Source: Gammaproteobacteria bacterium
GTDB taxonomy: Bacteria > Pseudomonadota > Gammaproteobacteria > S012-40
DNA length: 8,981 nt
Assembly: GCA_029879945.1 (NCBI GenBank)
Contig: JAOUPJ010000144.1
Span: forward strand, 1 to 8,981
Direction of reading: 5' to 3'
Of the stretch, positions 1 through 6,617 are shown one piece after another. The position numbers and the translations under genes were made by a program. Every line of letters starts with the position of its first letter. Position 1 is the first letter of the stretch. The notes beneath the pieces were generated by a model. It saw only the letters and a program-made list of their open reading frames with translations. It had not been told where the DNA came from and ran no database searches.

Positions 1-303
1 CAAGTCCACCACCAGATCGCGAATTACCGGCATGCCTGGAAGGGGGCGTATGGTAATGGGTTGGCTCAAACTGGAACAGAGTGTGACGCAGGCCAGTTTG
101 TTGGTGCCGTTGATGTTCATGCCATCGGAACCGCACACCCCTTCACCGCAGGAACGGCGAAAACTCAGGCTTTCGTCCATGGCCTTGATACGGGTGAGCG
201 CCTCCAGAACCATGGTCTCAGGCCCCACATCATCCAGGGTAAAGTCCTGCATATAGGGCTTATCGTCTTTTTCCGGATCGTAACGGTAGATGGAGAATCG
301 CAT
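1..303 (-). CDS. sdhB: Succinate dehydrogenase iron-sulfur subunit SdhB, N-terminal part (cut by window edge)
   Basis: SdhB carries electrons from the FAD of SdhA through [2Fe-2S], [4Fe-4S] and [3Fe-4S] clusters to ubiquinone in complex II on the inner membrane. Only the first 101 codons are present; the family is about 235 residues, so the two C-terminal clusters lie outside the window. The visible part is the plant-type ferredoxin domain. Its [2Fe-2S] ligands are C52, C57, D60 and C72 in the SCGEGVCGSDGMN...LAC region, with Asp in the third position as in E. coli. The ATG at 303-301 is chosen because the protein then begins MRFSIYRYDPE, typical of the family, and no in-frame ATG, GTG or TTG with a ribosome site precedes it. 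It is the last gene of sdhCDAB. The 73-nt gap after sdhA has no clear Shine-Dalgarno at normal distance; an AGGA lies about 20 nt upstream of the ATG. Confidence 0.96.
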   Translation of the reverse strand, partial: MRFSIYRYDPEKDDKPYMQDFTLDDVGPETMVLEALTRIKAMDESLSFRRSCGEGVCGSDGMNINGTNKLACVTLCSSLSQPITIRPLPGMPVIRDLVVDL

Positions 304-376
304 AGTGTGTCTGTTTACTTGTCCTACTGTGTTAATCGTACCTTGAGTCTAAAAACTGTAATAAGACTTTGATTAA

Positions 377-2140
377 TTAATAAACACGTTCCTTGGGCGG
401 GAAGCTTTCAACCGTGAGGGGTTTAATGCGCACGGGTTTGAAATCCAGCCTCTCACCTTCGCGATAGTAGAGTGTATGTTTGAGCCAGTTTTTGTCATCC
501 CGATCGGGGAAGTCCACACGGCTATGGGCGCCGCGGCTCTCTTTTCTCGCCAATGCGGAGTGAATGGTCGCTAGCGCCACATCGACCAGGTTTTCTAGTT
601 CCAGGGCCTCGATGCGAGCGGTGTTAAAGATCTTGCTGTGGTCTTGCAGGCGCACGTCTTTCACACGATCGCGAATCTTGCGCACCTTCTCCACCCCTTC
701 GGCCAGGATCTCTTCATTGCGGAACACACCGCAATGGGTCTCCATTTCTTTTTGCAATTCGCTGCGCAGGGCGTCCACACTTTCACCCTCGCCCTTTTGA
801 TCCCAACGGGTGAGACGCGCCATAGCCTTATCTACACTATCGTTGTTGAGCTTGCGGTGATAACGGTTGTTCTTTAGAAAATCGATGATGTGATTGCCGG
901 CGGCGCGTCCGAAGACCACGATATCCAGCAGGGAGTTTCCGCCCAGTCGATTGGCACCATGTACCGAGACGCAGGCGCACTCACCCACGGCATACAAACC
1001 GGGAATGGGTTCTTCGCCCTGGGTCTTGAAGGGGACCACGACCTGGCCGTGTCGATTGGTGGGGATACCACCCATTGTATAGTGGGCTGTCGGATAAATC
1101 GGAATCGCCTGTTCGATAGGATCGATTCCGGCAAAGGTGCGGGCCATGTCCCGAATGCCGGGCAGGCGTTTTTTGATTACGTCTGCACCCAGGTGATCCA
1201 GCTTGAGGTAGACAAAATCGCCATTGGGTCCACAGCCGCGGCCTTCTTTGACTTCGGTGTAGATGGCACGACTGACCACGTCCCGACTGGCCAGGTCTTT
1301 GGCATTGGGGGCGTATTTTTCCATAAAACGCTCGCCATGCTTATTGACCAGATAGCCACCTTCTCCGCGCACGCCTTCCGTAATGAGCATGCCTTTGCCC
1401 GCGATGCCCGTCGGATGAAATTGAAAAAACTCCATATCTTCCAATGGGATACCAGCCCTCAACACCATACCCATGCCGTCACCGGTATTGATGCGGGCAT
1501 TGGTATTGGTACGAAAGATCCGCCCTACCCCGCCTGTGGCCAGGAGTGTGGTCTTGGCTTCGATAATCAGTGGCTCACCGGATTCGATGGACAAAACCAG
1601 GGCCCCTTGTACATATCCTTCCTCATCATGGATCAAGTCCACGGCGTAGTATTCATCGAAAAAATGACTGCAGGCCTTAATGTTCTGCTGATACAGGGTG
1701 TGTAAAAGGACGTGTCCCGTGCGGTCTGCGGCGGCACACGTGCGGGCGGCCTGGGCACCTCCGAAATTTTGACTCTGCCCACCGAAGGGACGCTGGTAGA
1801 TCTTGCCGCTGTCCAGACGGGAAAAGGGCAAGCCCGAATGTTCGAGTTCATAGACAATATGGGAGGCTGCGCGACACATGTACTCCACGGCGTCCTGATC
1901 TGCCAGGTAATCGCTGCCTTTGATGGTGTCATACATATGCCAGTGCCAGTTATCAGGTAAGACATTGGCCAGAGCGGCGTTGATACCCCCCTGTGCAGCG
2001 ACAGTATGAGAGCGAGTGGGAAACACCTTGGACACCACGGCTACGTGCGCCTCCGCCTGCGCCAGTTGCAGTGCCGCGCGTAGGCCACCGCCCCCCGCAC
2101 CGATGACCAAAGTATCGAAACGTCTACGTGCTATTTCCAT
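377..2140 (-). CDS. sdhA: Succinate dehydrogenase flavoprotein subunit SdhA
   Basis: SdhA oxidises succinate to fumarate with covalently bound FAD, linking the TCA cycle to the quinone pool. The 587 residues match the usual length (E. coli 588). In order: dinucleotide-binding GAGGGG loop at residues 14-19; TRSHT motif with H45, the residue that takes the covalent FAD; HPTG with H242; the SRDVVSR stretch with R286, the expected proton-transfer arginine; HYTMGG with H353; and GANRLGG with R398. H45, H242 and R286 fall at the E. coli numbers, and H353 and R398 are one lower, so the active site is intact. The ATG at 2140 shares its A with the TGA stop of sdhD, which implies translational coupling. 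The protein belongs to complex II with the flanking subunits and needs a flavinylation factor (SdhE), which is not encoded in this window. Confidence 0.99.
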   Translation of the reverse strand: MEIARRRFDTLVIGAGGGGLRAALQLAQAEAHVAVVSKVFPTRSHTVAAQGGINAALANVLPDNWHWHMYDTIKGSDYLADQDAVEYMCRAASHIVYELEHSGLPFSRLDSGKIYQRPFGGQSQNFGGAQAARTCAAADRTGHVLLHTLYQQNIKACSHFFDEYYAVDLIHDEEGYVQGALVLSIESGEPLIIEAKTTLLATGGVGRIFRTNTNARINTGDGMGMVLRAGIPLEDMEFFQFHPTGIAGKGMLITEGVRGEGGYLVNKHGERFMEKYAPNAKDLASRDVVSRAIYTEVKEGRGCGPNGDFVYLKLDHLGADVIKKRLPGIRDMARTFAGIDPIEQAIPIYPTAHYTMGGIPTNRHGQVVVPFKTQGEEPIPGLYAVGECACVSVHGANRLGGNSLLDIVVFGRAAGNHIIDFLKNNRYHRKLNNDSVDKAMARLTRWDQKGEGESVDALRSELQKEMETHCGVFRNEEILAEGVEKVRKIRDRVKDVRLQDHSKIFNTARIEALELENLVDVALATIHSALARKESRGAHSRVDFPDRDDKNWLKHTLYYREGERLDFKPVRIKPLTVESFPPKERVY

Positions 2141-2478
2141 CAGGCGGACACCAATATTAAAACCCTAAACACCCAAAGTCCCATCGCAGCCAGGTAAGTT
2201 GCCGCAAAGGCCAGGGACAAAAAACGCATTCCAGTATGAGAGACATAGTCCATAATCACATCGCGCACACCAACCCAGGCATGAAGCAGAAGTGCCACCC
2301 AGAACAGCATGGTTGCTACATTGACCAGTGGATTCTGGTACCAGGCACGCCAGCTCTGCGCATCCAGGGGCGCGTTCAGTAGCAAGGCGACAAAAAAGGC
2401 AATGATGTAAAACAGCATAAAGCTGGCGCTGACGCGCTGCACGACCCAAGGACGAATTCCACCGGCACGCATGTTCAT
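2140..2478 (-). CDS. sdhD: Succinate dehydrogenase membrane anchor subunit SdhD
   Basis: SdhD is the smaller cytochrome b556 anchor that, with SdhC, binds heme b and forms the ubiquinone site. The 112-residue protein has three hydrophobic segments, roughly residues 13-35, 51-73 and 84-110. The motif HAWVGVRDVIMDY supplies H66, the heme ligand (E. coli H71), and D77/Y78, matching E. coli D82/Y83 at the quinone site; the 11-residue spacing from His to Asp is conserved. The ATG overlaps the end of sdhC as ATGA (4 nt) and the gene ends in TGATG with sdhA, so the three genes are tightly coupled. A second ATG two codons downstream (2472) is a possible alternative start. Small anchors diverge quickly, so the assignment rests on these motifs and gene position, which together are strong. 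Confidence 0.96.
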   Translation of the reverse strand: MNMRAGGIRPWVVQRVSASFMLFYIIAFFVALLLNAPLDAQSWRAWYQNPLVNVATMLFWVALLLHAWVGVRDVIMDYVSHTGMRFLSLAFAATYLAAMGLWVFRVLILVSA

Positions 2479-2855
2479 TTAAACCACCACCACACCATAT
2501 ACACAGTCAATATCATTGAGGCCAAGAGGACAAGTGTGGCGGCAAAACGGGCCTTGGACTTGGTCACCGCCATGTCCAGATCGAACAATAAAAACCGGAA
2601 ACCGGCAAAAAAATGATGCGCCACCGCCCAAATCAGGGCGACAGCGATGATTAGGGTGACAGGTTGGGCGATGAAGCTGGCTGAGGTCTGAAATCCTGCG
2701 GGGCCCTGTAACGACTGGTCGAACAAAGAAATGATAATGGGAAGACTCAGTACCAGTAATACACCGGAGATACGGTGTAATATGGAGACCACGCCGGTTA
2801 GCGGCAGCTTGATTTTCAGTAGGCTAAGAAACTTGGGCCTGGAGTGCGCTGTCAC
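2475..2855 (-). CDS. sdhC: Succinate dehydrogenase cytochrome b556 subunit SdhC
   Basis: SdhC is the larger membrane anchor of complex II. The signature SILHRISG provides the quinone-site Ser and Arg, and HHFFAGFR provides the axial heme His; three membrane segments are visible. Two GTG starts are possible. The upstream one (2879) has no Shine-Dalgarno and gives 134 residues. The one at 2855 is preceded by AAGGA five bases away and gives 126 residues starting (M)TAHSRPKFLSL, the usual short N-terminus before the RPxFL motif. With this start the key residues are S24, R28 and H81, each exactly three below E. coli S27, R31 and H84, so I use 2855. It is the first gene of the operon, with a promoter about 60 bp upstream, and its TGA overlaps the sdhD ATG. 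Confidence 0.95.
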   Translation of the reverse strand: MTAHSRPKFLSLLKIKLPLTGVVSILHRISGVLLVLSLPIIISLFDQSLQGPAGFQTSASFIAQPVTLIIAVALIWAVAHHFFAGFRFLLFDLDMAVTKSKARFAATLVLLASMILTVYMVWWWFK

Positions 2856-2860
2856 AGAAA

Positions 2861-2865
2861 TCCTT
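2861..2865 (-). promoter_or_regulatory. Ribosome binding site deciding the sdhC start
   Basis: On the minus strand this reads AAGGA, five bases before the GTG at 2855-2853. It lies inside the longer reading frame that starts at GTG 2879, which itself is preceded by ACGACAA with no purine-rich site. This is the main reason for preferring the shorter SdhC. Confidence 0.7.
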
Positions 2866-2900
2866 TTCGTGTGAATCACTTGTCGTGTTAGTGCTAGTGC

Positions 2901-2940
2901 AGCAACTTAGTAACACTATAGTGAGTTGCTGTAAGTTGTT
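2901..2940. promoter_or_regulatory. Candidate operator over the sdh promoter (nested palindromes and phased direct repeat)
   Basis: AGCAACT at 2901-2907 is the exact inverse of AGTTGCT at 2924-2930, and AGTTGTT follows at 2934-2940, ten bases (one helical turn) after it. A perfect 10-bp palindrome, CACTATAGTG (2914-2923), covers the -10 box. The GTGTTA at 2885-2890 also pairs with TAACAC at 2911-2916. Repeats covering both promoter hexamers are typical of a repressor or response-regulator site. Aerobic/anaerobic regulators such as ArcA act on sdh in enterobacteria, but the spacing here (10, not 11) and the bases do not clearly match ArcA, so the binder is unknown. Confidence 0.4.
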
Positions 2941-2943
2941 CAA
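2915..2943 (-). promoter_or_regulatory. Sigma70-type promoter of sdhCDAB
   Basis: The minus strand has TTGAAC at 2943-2938 and TATAGT at 2920-2915, separated by exactly 17 bp. These match the -35 and -10 consensus at 5 of 6 (TTGACA vs TTGAAC, the two agreeing except at one position pair) and 5 of 6 positions approximately. Transcription would start near 2908, giving a leader of about 50 nt before the GTG at 2855. The start point is inferred, not shown. Confidence 0.72.
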
Positions 2944-3056
2944 TATTAGGCAAGAAAAATACCGAGTCTCCTCCAACAATCCCCCAGCTGAATCTGGGTA
3001 TTCTTAAACTCGCTTACTGGTTAAAATAGATGCCGATCTAATACCTGAGGCGATTT

Positions 3057-4094
3057 ATGCAACAAAGCTGGCGAGAGTTTCTGATCCAACAGGGCGCGAC
3101 AATAAATGACCACAATCTGGTCACATTTAGCGATGAAATAAACAGCAATGAACTGCTGGACACGTCTGCCTGCGTAACACCCTGCCTGGATTATGGCTTG
3201 ATCCGTGTGTCAGGTGCAGATGCCCAAAGCTTTCTACAGGGGCAGACCAGCAATGATGTGAAGGAACTAAGTCCCAGCCGCAGTCAACTTAGCAGCTATA
3301 ACCACCCCAAGGGTCGCATTCTGGCCCTGTTTGTTTTACATAAAATTGGGGAAAGCTATGTGATACGCATGCCCAGAGAAATTCTGGCCAGTACCCTCAA
3401 GCGTCTGCAAATGTTTGTGATGCGCTCGGCTGTGAAGCTGGAAGACGTCAGTGAAGACTACGTCATCATAGGGCTTGCCGGCCGCGGCTGTTCCAAAAAC
3501 GTGTCCGCAGCGGGCTTTAAAGTCCCAGAAAATCAGTTTGACACCTTTGCTACGGAATCGGGCCTGGTGACTCGACTCTCCAATCGGGAAGAGTTGTTTG
3601 AACTTTTAGTGGAAATCGATCATTCACAAGCGGCCTGGAATTCCCTTTGCGCACAGGCGAAAGCCGTCGCGAGTCATACCTGGCGGTTGGCGAAGATTCG
3701 CTGCGGCATCCCGGAAGTTTTTCAGGATACAGTGGAGGCGTTTATTCCTCAGATGGTCAACCTGGACTGGTTAACGGGTATCAGCTTCACCAAAGGGTGC
3801 TACCCCGGCCAGGAGATCGTAGCGCGAATGCACTACCTGGGGAACCTGAAAAAACGCATGTACCTCGTAAGTTTTAAAACCTCAGAAGCCATGCCTGTTA
3901 GTAACGAGAAAATCTTTGAGATCGACTCATCCAACACACAAAGCGTGGGTAATCTGGTCTATTGTGCACCGGCATCCAAAGACGAGTACCTTGGTTTGGC
4001 CGTGATCAATATTAAATCGGCAGAGTCACAGTCTCTTAAGCTTGGGGAAAAGGAGTTGGCGCTGAAGGTCAGCAGTCTGCAGCCGGAAAGTTAG
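3057..4094 (+). CDS. ygfZ: YgfZ/GcvT-family folate-binding protein (Fe-S cluster maintenance, tRNA modification)
   Basis: YgfZ is a cytoplasmic, tetrahydrofolate-binding relative of the glycine-cleavage T protein that supports Fe-S enzymes such as MiaB; its mitochondrial relative IBA57 is needed for [4Fe-4S] assembly. The 345 residues are close to the family length (E. coli 326). Visible motifs are FLQGQTSNDV at residues 59-68, RLAKIRCGIPE near 214-224, and the diagnostic KGCYPGQE with the conserved Cys at C248. It lacks the aminomethyltransferase features of a full GcvT. The ATG at 3057 has GAGG six bases upstream (3047-3050). A weak -10-like TAAAAT at 3022-3027 is the best promoter candidate, without a good -35. 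The gene is divergent from sdhCDAB, and its tail overlaps the convergent regulator gene by 4 nt. Confidence 0.93.
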   Translation: MQQSWREFLIQQGATINDHNLVTFSDEINSNELLDTSACVTPCLDYGLIRVSGADAQSFLQGQTSNDVKELSPSRSQLSSYNHPKGRILALFVLHKIGESYVIRMPREILASTLKRLQMFVMRSAVKLEDVSEDYVIIGLAGRGCSKNVSAAGFKVPENQFDTFATESGLVTRLSNREELFELLVEIDHSQAAWNSLCAQAKAVASHTWRLAKIRCGIPEVFQDTVEAFIPQMVNLDWLTGISFTKGCYPGQEIVARMHYLGNLKKRMYLVSFKTSEAMPVSNEKIFEIDSSNTQSVGNLVYCAPASKDEYLGLAVINIKSAESQSLKLGEKELALKVSSLQPES

Positions 4095-5773
4095 AACTTC
4101 CAATCAAAGACGATTTGTACTGTGTTTCCATTGCCGCTAAAACTTATTTTTGAACAGAGCTGCTTAATGATAGAAAGCCCGCGGCCTGAGTGAGTCATGT
4201 TGTCAGAAAGCTCCCAGTTATGCTTGGAGTAGTCAAATCCTTCTCCCGAATCTTCGAACTCTATCGTCAAACGCCCACCCTGCTCTGTAGGCTGATGATG
4301 TAATTGAATGTCTATGTGACCAGCATCCAGGGCCCTTAACCGGGTGTCGCGTTCCACATAATAGGCGGTGAATCCATCAGCACTGTATTTCATGGACGAA
4401 TCCAGATTCAATAAGCCATGGTCCAAGGCATTGTTATACAACTCAGAAAATATACTGAATAGATGCTCGCGCTGCCCATGAAAACCTTGAATTTCAGATA
4501 GCGCCTGAATCAGCACGTGCAACGGGTCCATCGACTTCAACACATCGTGTTGGAGCTTTAAATTCATGGACCAGTGGGTTGCTGGCTTTCGGCTTACTGA
4601 GTTTTTGTTCTCATTGAGTCTAATGAGTAGATTTGGCTCGCAATCAAATTCGAGAAGAGTTATATCGTCTATTTGAACTCCGCCTTTCCTATACTCTTCC
4701 AGCGTAGCTGTCAAAGAATTGGTCAGGCCCGTTTTGCCTGCGTACTCTCCTATAAGTTGCTCAAGTCTGTGCTGACCAAACATTTCTCCAGCCTCATCGA
4801 CTGTCTCTATTATTCCATCGGAAAATGCGTAGAGACGATTCGAGGGCTGAATATCTACTACCTCAGGCTTTGGGTTCATCTCAACTGGGTCCAACACACC
4901 AAGTGGAACTCGCGTAGATGGTAAGCGGTGTATGAGTTTTCCGTCTTTATCGGCGACAATAACATCAGGCATACCACCATTCCATACCTGAATAGACCTA
5001 CATTGCGTTTCAACATGGATCAAAATCGCCGCCAAAAACCGACCGGTAGGAAGCAAGTTTCTAATTTTAGAGTTGACCTCCGGAATAATATCTTCGATGG
5101 GAAAGCCCTTTGCCGACATTTTGTAAAACACGTCCGCGACAGGCATGGCGGCAATGGCTGCTGCCAGGCCGTGGCCGGTAAAGTCACCAACCATGAGATT
5201 TACCCCGCCGGACGAATTACGTGCCGCGAGAACCATATCCCCGTTAAACGCCTCCGCTGGTTTGCGTAATGCACGCATCATAGGAAGATCAGGATCCCCC
5301 TGAGAAATTACGTTAGCGAATATTTTTTCCGCGACTTCATGCTCACGCGTTGTATGCTCGTGGAAGGCAGCCAACTCCCGTCGCTGTTCCGAAACGGTAC
5401 TATAAAGGGACTGTATGCGCTCTAGCGCTGCGATTTTAGCGCTAAGAATGGTACGGTTATAGGGCTTTTTGAGAAAATCATCCCCGCCATTCTCGATACA
5501 ATTTACCAGCGCCTCTTCGCCACTCATTGCCGTTAGAAACATGATTGGAACAAAGCGATCACCACATTCCTGCTTTATAACTCTGGTCGCTTCATAGCCA
5601 TCCATAACCGGCATCATGATATCCATTAGCACCATACCAGGATCATGCTCATGGAATTTTTCAACAGCTTCCTGGCCATTTTCGGCCATAAAAACAGTAT
5701 GGCTGTCCTTTTCGAGGAGCCCTTTCAATACCATTCGATTTGTCGAGTCATCGTCGACAACTAGTATTTTCAT
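4091..5773 (-). CDS. Response regulator with PP2C phosphatase and HATPase domains (HsbR/CrsR-type partner-switch regulator)
   Basis: A 560-residue cytoplasmic signalling protein with three domains. Residues 1-120 are a receiver: acidic D7/D8, phosphoacceptor D51, T81 and K103 are all present. A helical linker (about 120-150) leads to a SpoIIE/RsbU-type PP2C phosphatase with metal-ligand candidates D179 (NGDM), D197 (GDFTGHG), D319 (SDG) and D369/D370 (IDDIT). Residues from about 400 form a GHKL ATPase resembling anti-sigma kinases, with N-box ELYNNALDHG (E444, N447/N448), G1 box DSGEGF (D508) and G2 box SGRGLS (530-532). This architecture is that of Pseudomonas HsbR and Shewanella CrsR, which phosphorylate and dephosphorylate a STAS antagonist and so control FlgM or RpoS. 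The upstream STAS gene, 41 nt away, is the expected partner. The ATG at 5773 has only a weak GAG next to it, suggesting coupling to that gene. The sigma or anti-sigma target is not visible. Confidence 0.9.
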   Translation of the reverse strand: MKILVVDDDSTNRMVLKGLLEKDSHTVFMAENGQEAVEKFHEHDPGMVLMDIMMPVMDGYEATRVIKQECGDRFVPIMFLTAMSGEEALVNCIENGGDDFLKKPYNRTILSAKIAALERIQSLYSTVSEQRRELAAFHEHTTREHEVAEKIFANVISQGDPDLPMMRALRKPAEAFNGDMVLAARNSSGGVNLMVGDFTGHGLAAAIAAMPVADVFYKMSAKGFPIEDIIPEVNSKIRNLLPTGRFLAAILIHVETQCRSIQVWNGGMPDVIVADKDGKLIHRLPSTRVPLGVLDPVEMNPKPEVVDIQPSNRLYAFSDGIIETVDEAGEMFGQHRLEQLIGEYAGKTGLTNSLTATLEEYRKGGVQIDDITLLEFDCEPNLLIRLNENKNSVSRKPATHWSMNLKLQHDVLKSMDPLHVLIQALSEIQGFHGQREHLFSIFSELYNNALDHGLLNLDSSMKYSADGFTAYYVERDTRLRALDAGHIDIQLHHQPTEQGGRLTIEFEDSGEGFDYSKHNWELSDNMTHSGRGLSIIKQLCSKISFSGNGNTVQIVFDWKF

Positions 5774-5814
5774 CTCAATTCATTACATGTATTTTTTGAA
5801 CTTTCCAACAATTA

Positions 5815-6117
5815 CTAGCGTATTTCAAATAGTTTTTGAAAGTTTGCAATCGTCAGAATTTTCTTAATTTCAGGTTTGCTTCCACCAATGCTGATCTTCG
5901 CACTTTCTCCACCAGCATGCTCTCTCAACAACAACAGCATACCAAGTGCAGAACTATCCATATAGTCAGTGGCGCTTAGGTCCAACAAATAGTTAGCGCT
6001 GGGCGGGCGATCCCGATAGGCATCACGAAACGATGAATGATCATTAAAATCGAATCTACCTGTAATTGATATGGTAACAGTATTTCCGTCACCTGACACA
6101 GAACTGGTAATAGGCAT
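5815..6117 (-). CDS. STAS-domain anti-sigma factor antagonist (HsbA/CrsA/RsbV-type)
   Basis: A single-domain STAS protein of 100 residues, the switch partner in SpoIIAA/RsbV-like systems: unphosphorylated it binds its target, and phosphorylated on one serine it lets go. The motif TGRFDFNDHSSFRDAY in the N-terminal half resembles HsbA/CrsA, and YMDSSALGMLLLL is the phosphorylation loop. The ATG at 6117 is chosen over an in-frame GTG at 6123 because AAGGAG (6131-6126) lies 8 nt from the ATG but only 2 nt from the GTG. With this start the second serine of DSSALG is S56, the same number as the phosphosite of RsbV. It is followed on the same strand by the phosphatase/kinase regulator, so the two form one functional unit. 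No strong promoter was found upstream. Confidence 0.92.
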   Translation of the reverse strand: MPITSSVSGDGNTVTISITGRFDFNDHSSFRDAYRDRPPSANYLLDLSATDYMDSSALGMLLLLREHAGGESAKISIGGSKPEIKKILTIANFQKLFEIR

Positions 6118-6125
6118 AGCCACTA

Positions 6126-6131
6126 CTCCTT
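6126..6131 (-). promoter_or_regulatory. Ribosome binding site deciding the STAS gene start
   Basis: The minus strand reads AAGGAG here, a near-perfect Shine-Dalgarno. The distance to the ATG at 6117 is 8 nt, whereas the in-frame GTG at 6123 is only 2 nt away, too close to be used. Confidence 0.75.
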
Positions 6132-6208
6132 ACAATTATCACACTATGTACTTGTGTTTAGCGTTGAGTAAAACAGCTTTCATCATATTTAGTCCAAGAA
6201 TAAACTTA

Positions 6209-6223
6209 GTCTAAATATTAGAC
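6209..6223. repeat. Inverted repeat GTCTAA-N3-TTAGAC
   Basis: Perfect 6-bp arms with a 3-bp centre, about 90 bp upstream of the STAS start. A further TTAGTC at 6189-6194 resembles the TTAGTC at 6206-6211 that overlaps the left arm, 17 bp apart. It could be an operator of the STAS/regulator operon. Both strands are AT-rich here, so chance occurrence is possible. Confidence 0.35.
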
Positions 6224-6295
6224 CATTTTCTAAAGCCTATAAGCACAAGAACGACCCTACACAATAAATGCTCAACCACTTAAGTACTTCTATTA

Positions 6296-6309
6296 CGATA
6301 GGGCTATCG
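6296..6309. repeat. Inverted repeat CGATAG-GG-CTATCG
   Basis: Perfect 6-bp arms around GG, immediately before a TATAAA at 6311-6316. The two-base centre is too short for an RNA hairpin loop, so a protein-binding site is more likely. No known regulator is recognised. Confidence 0.35.
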
Positions 6310-6475
6310 GTATAAAAGGCGTAACCTTAACTAACAAAATTGTTTCTGTTCTAATACAAACTTACCATTCGAATAAAAAAACGCCATCTAGTTCGCAAAA
6401 TCCCCTAAAAATACTGATGTTCAAATATTCCAATCCGATAAGGAAGCGCTCAAGCGTAATGGGAAACACTGCAAA

Positions 6476-6493
6476 TGTGAGCAACCGTTCACA
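6476..6493. repeat. Inverted repeat TGTGA-N8-TCACA
   Basis: The arms equal those of a CRP site but the spacer is 8 bp, while CRP sites have 6. It may be the site of another factor. TTGTGAA recurs at 6526-6532 and its inverse TTCACAA at 6489-6495, so this half-site is repeated within the leader about 100-140 bp before the TPR/barrel gene. Confidence 0.35.
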
Positions 6494-6517
6494 AACTTGT
6501 AAGAAATTCCCTTTCGA

Positions 6518-6534
6518 GTGAATTGTTGTGAATT
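6518..6534 (+). repeat. Phased direct repeat GTGAATT x2
   Basis: GTGAATT at 6518-6524 and again at 6528-6534, exactly 10 bp apart, so both copies face the same side of the helix. This is a typical layout for a response-regulator dimer, located about 85-100 bp upstream of the TPR/barrel gene. The binder is unknown. Confidence 0.35.
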
Positions 6535-6535
6535 C

Positions 6536-6554
6536 GCGCAATGTTTTTTTGCGC
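6536..6554. repeat. Hairpin GCGCAA-N7-TTGCGC
   Basis: Perfect 6-bp stem with a T-rich 7-base loop. No U-tract follows the stem on either strand, so it is not a standard terminator. It may form in the 5' leader RNA of the downstream gene or be a further operator. Confidence 0.4.
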
Positions 6555-6617
6555 ATAAAGACGTATAACTGACACAGTTTCGAAATTAGAAAATAAGATT
6601 TTTGTGGAAATAATGCT

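Larger units (their letters stand above)
6132..6617. other. AT-rich divergent intergenic region without a gene
   Basis: About 490 bp between the divergent STAS gene and the TPR/beta-barrel gene. I find no tRNA, no credible coding frame and no terminator. It is clearly more AT-rich than the flanking genes and holds several short inverted and direct repeats, listed separately. No promoter with two good hexamers stands out on either strand. The best plus-strand candidates are CTGACA at 6569-6574 with TAAGAT at 6594-6599 (19-bp spacing) and an isolated TATAAA at 6311-6316. The length suggests complex regulation or a small RNA, neither of which can be shown from sequence alone. Confidence 0.6.

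Noticed and set aside
61..372. Plus-strand open frame across the sdhB start
   Set aside because: Antisense to sdhB, whose [2Fe-2S] ligands are clear on the other strand.
890..1705. Plus-strand open frame of 271 codons inside sdhA
   Set aside because: It lies fully antisense to a certain sdhA, has no family features and no ribosome site; it is a consequence of sdhA codon use.
2983..2998. CCCAG-N6-CTGGG hairpin as a terminator
   Set aside because: Only five stem pairs, no T-run after it, and it lies upstream of both divergent genes rather than after one.
6460..6473. Sigma54-type promoter (TGGG...TGC)
   Set aside because: The GG and GC doublets are 8 bp apart rather than the required 10.
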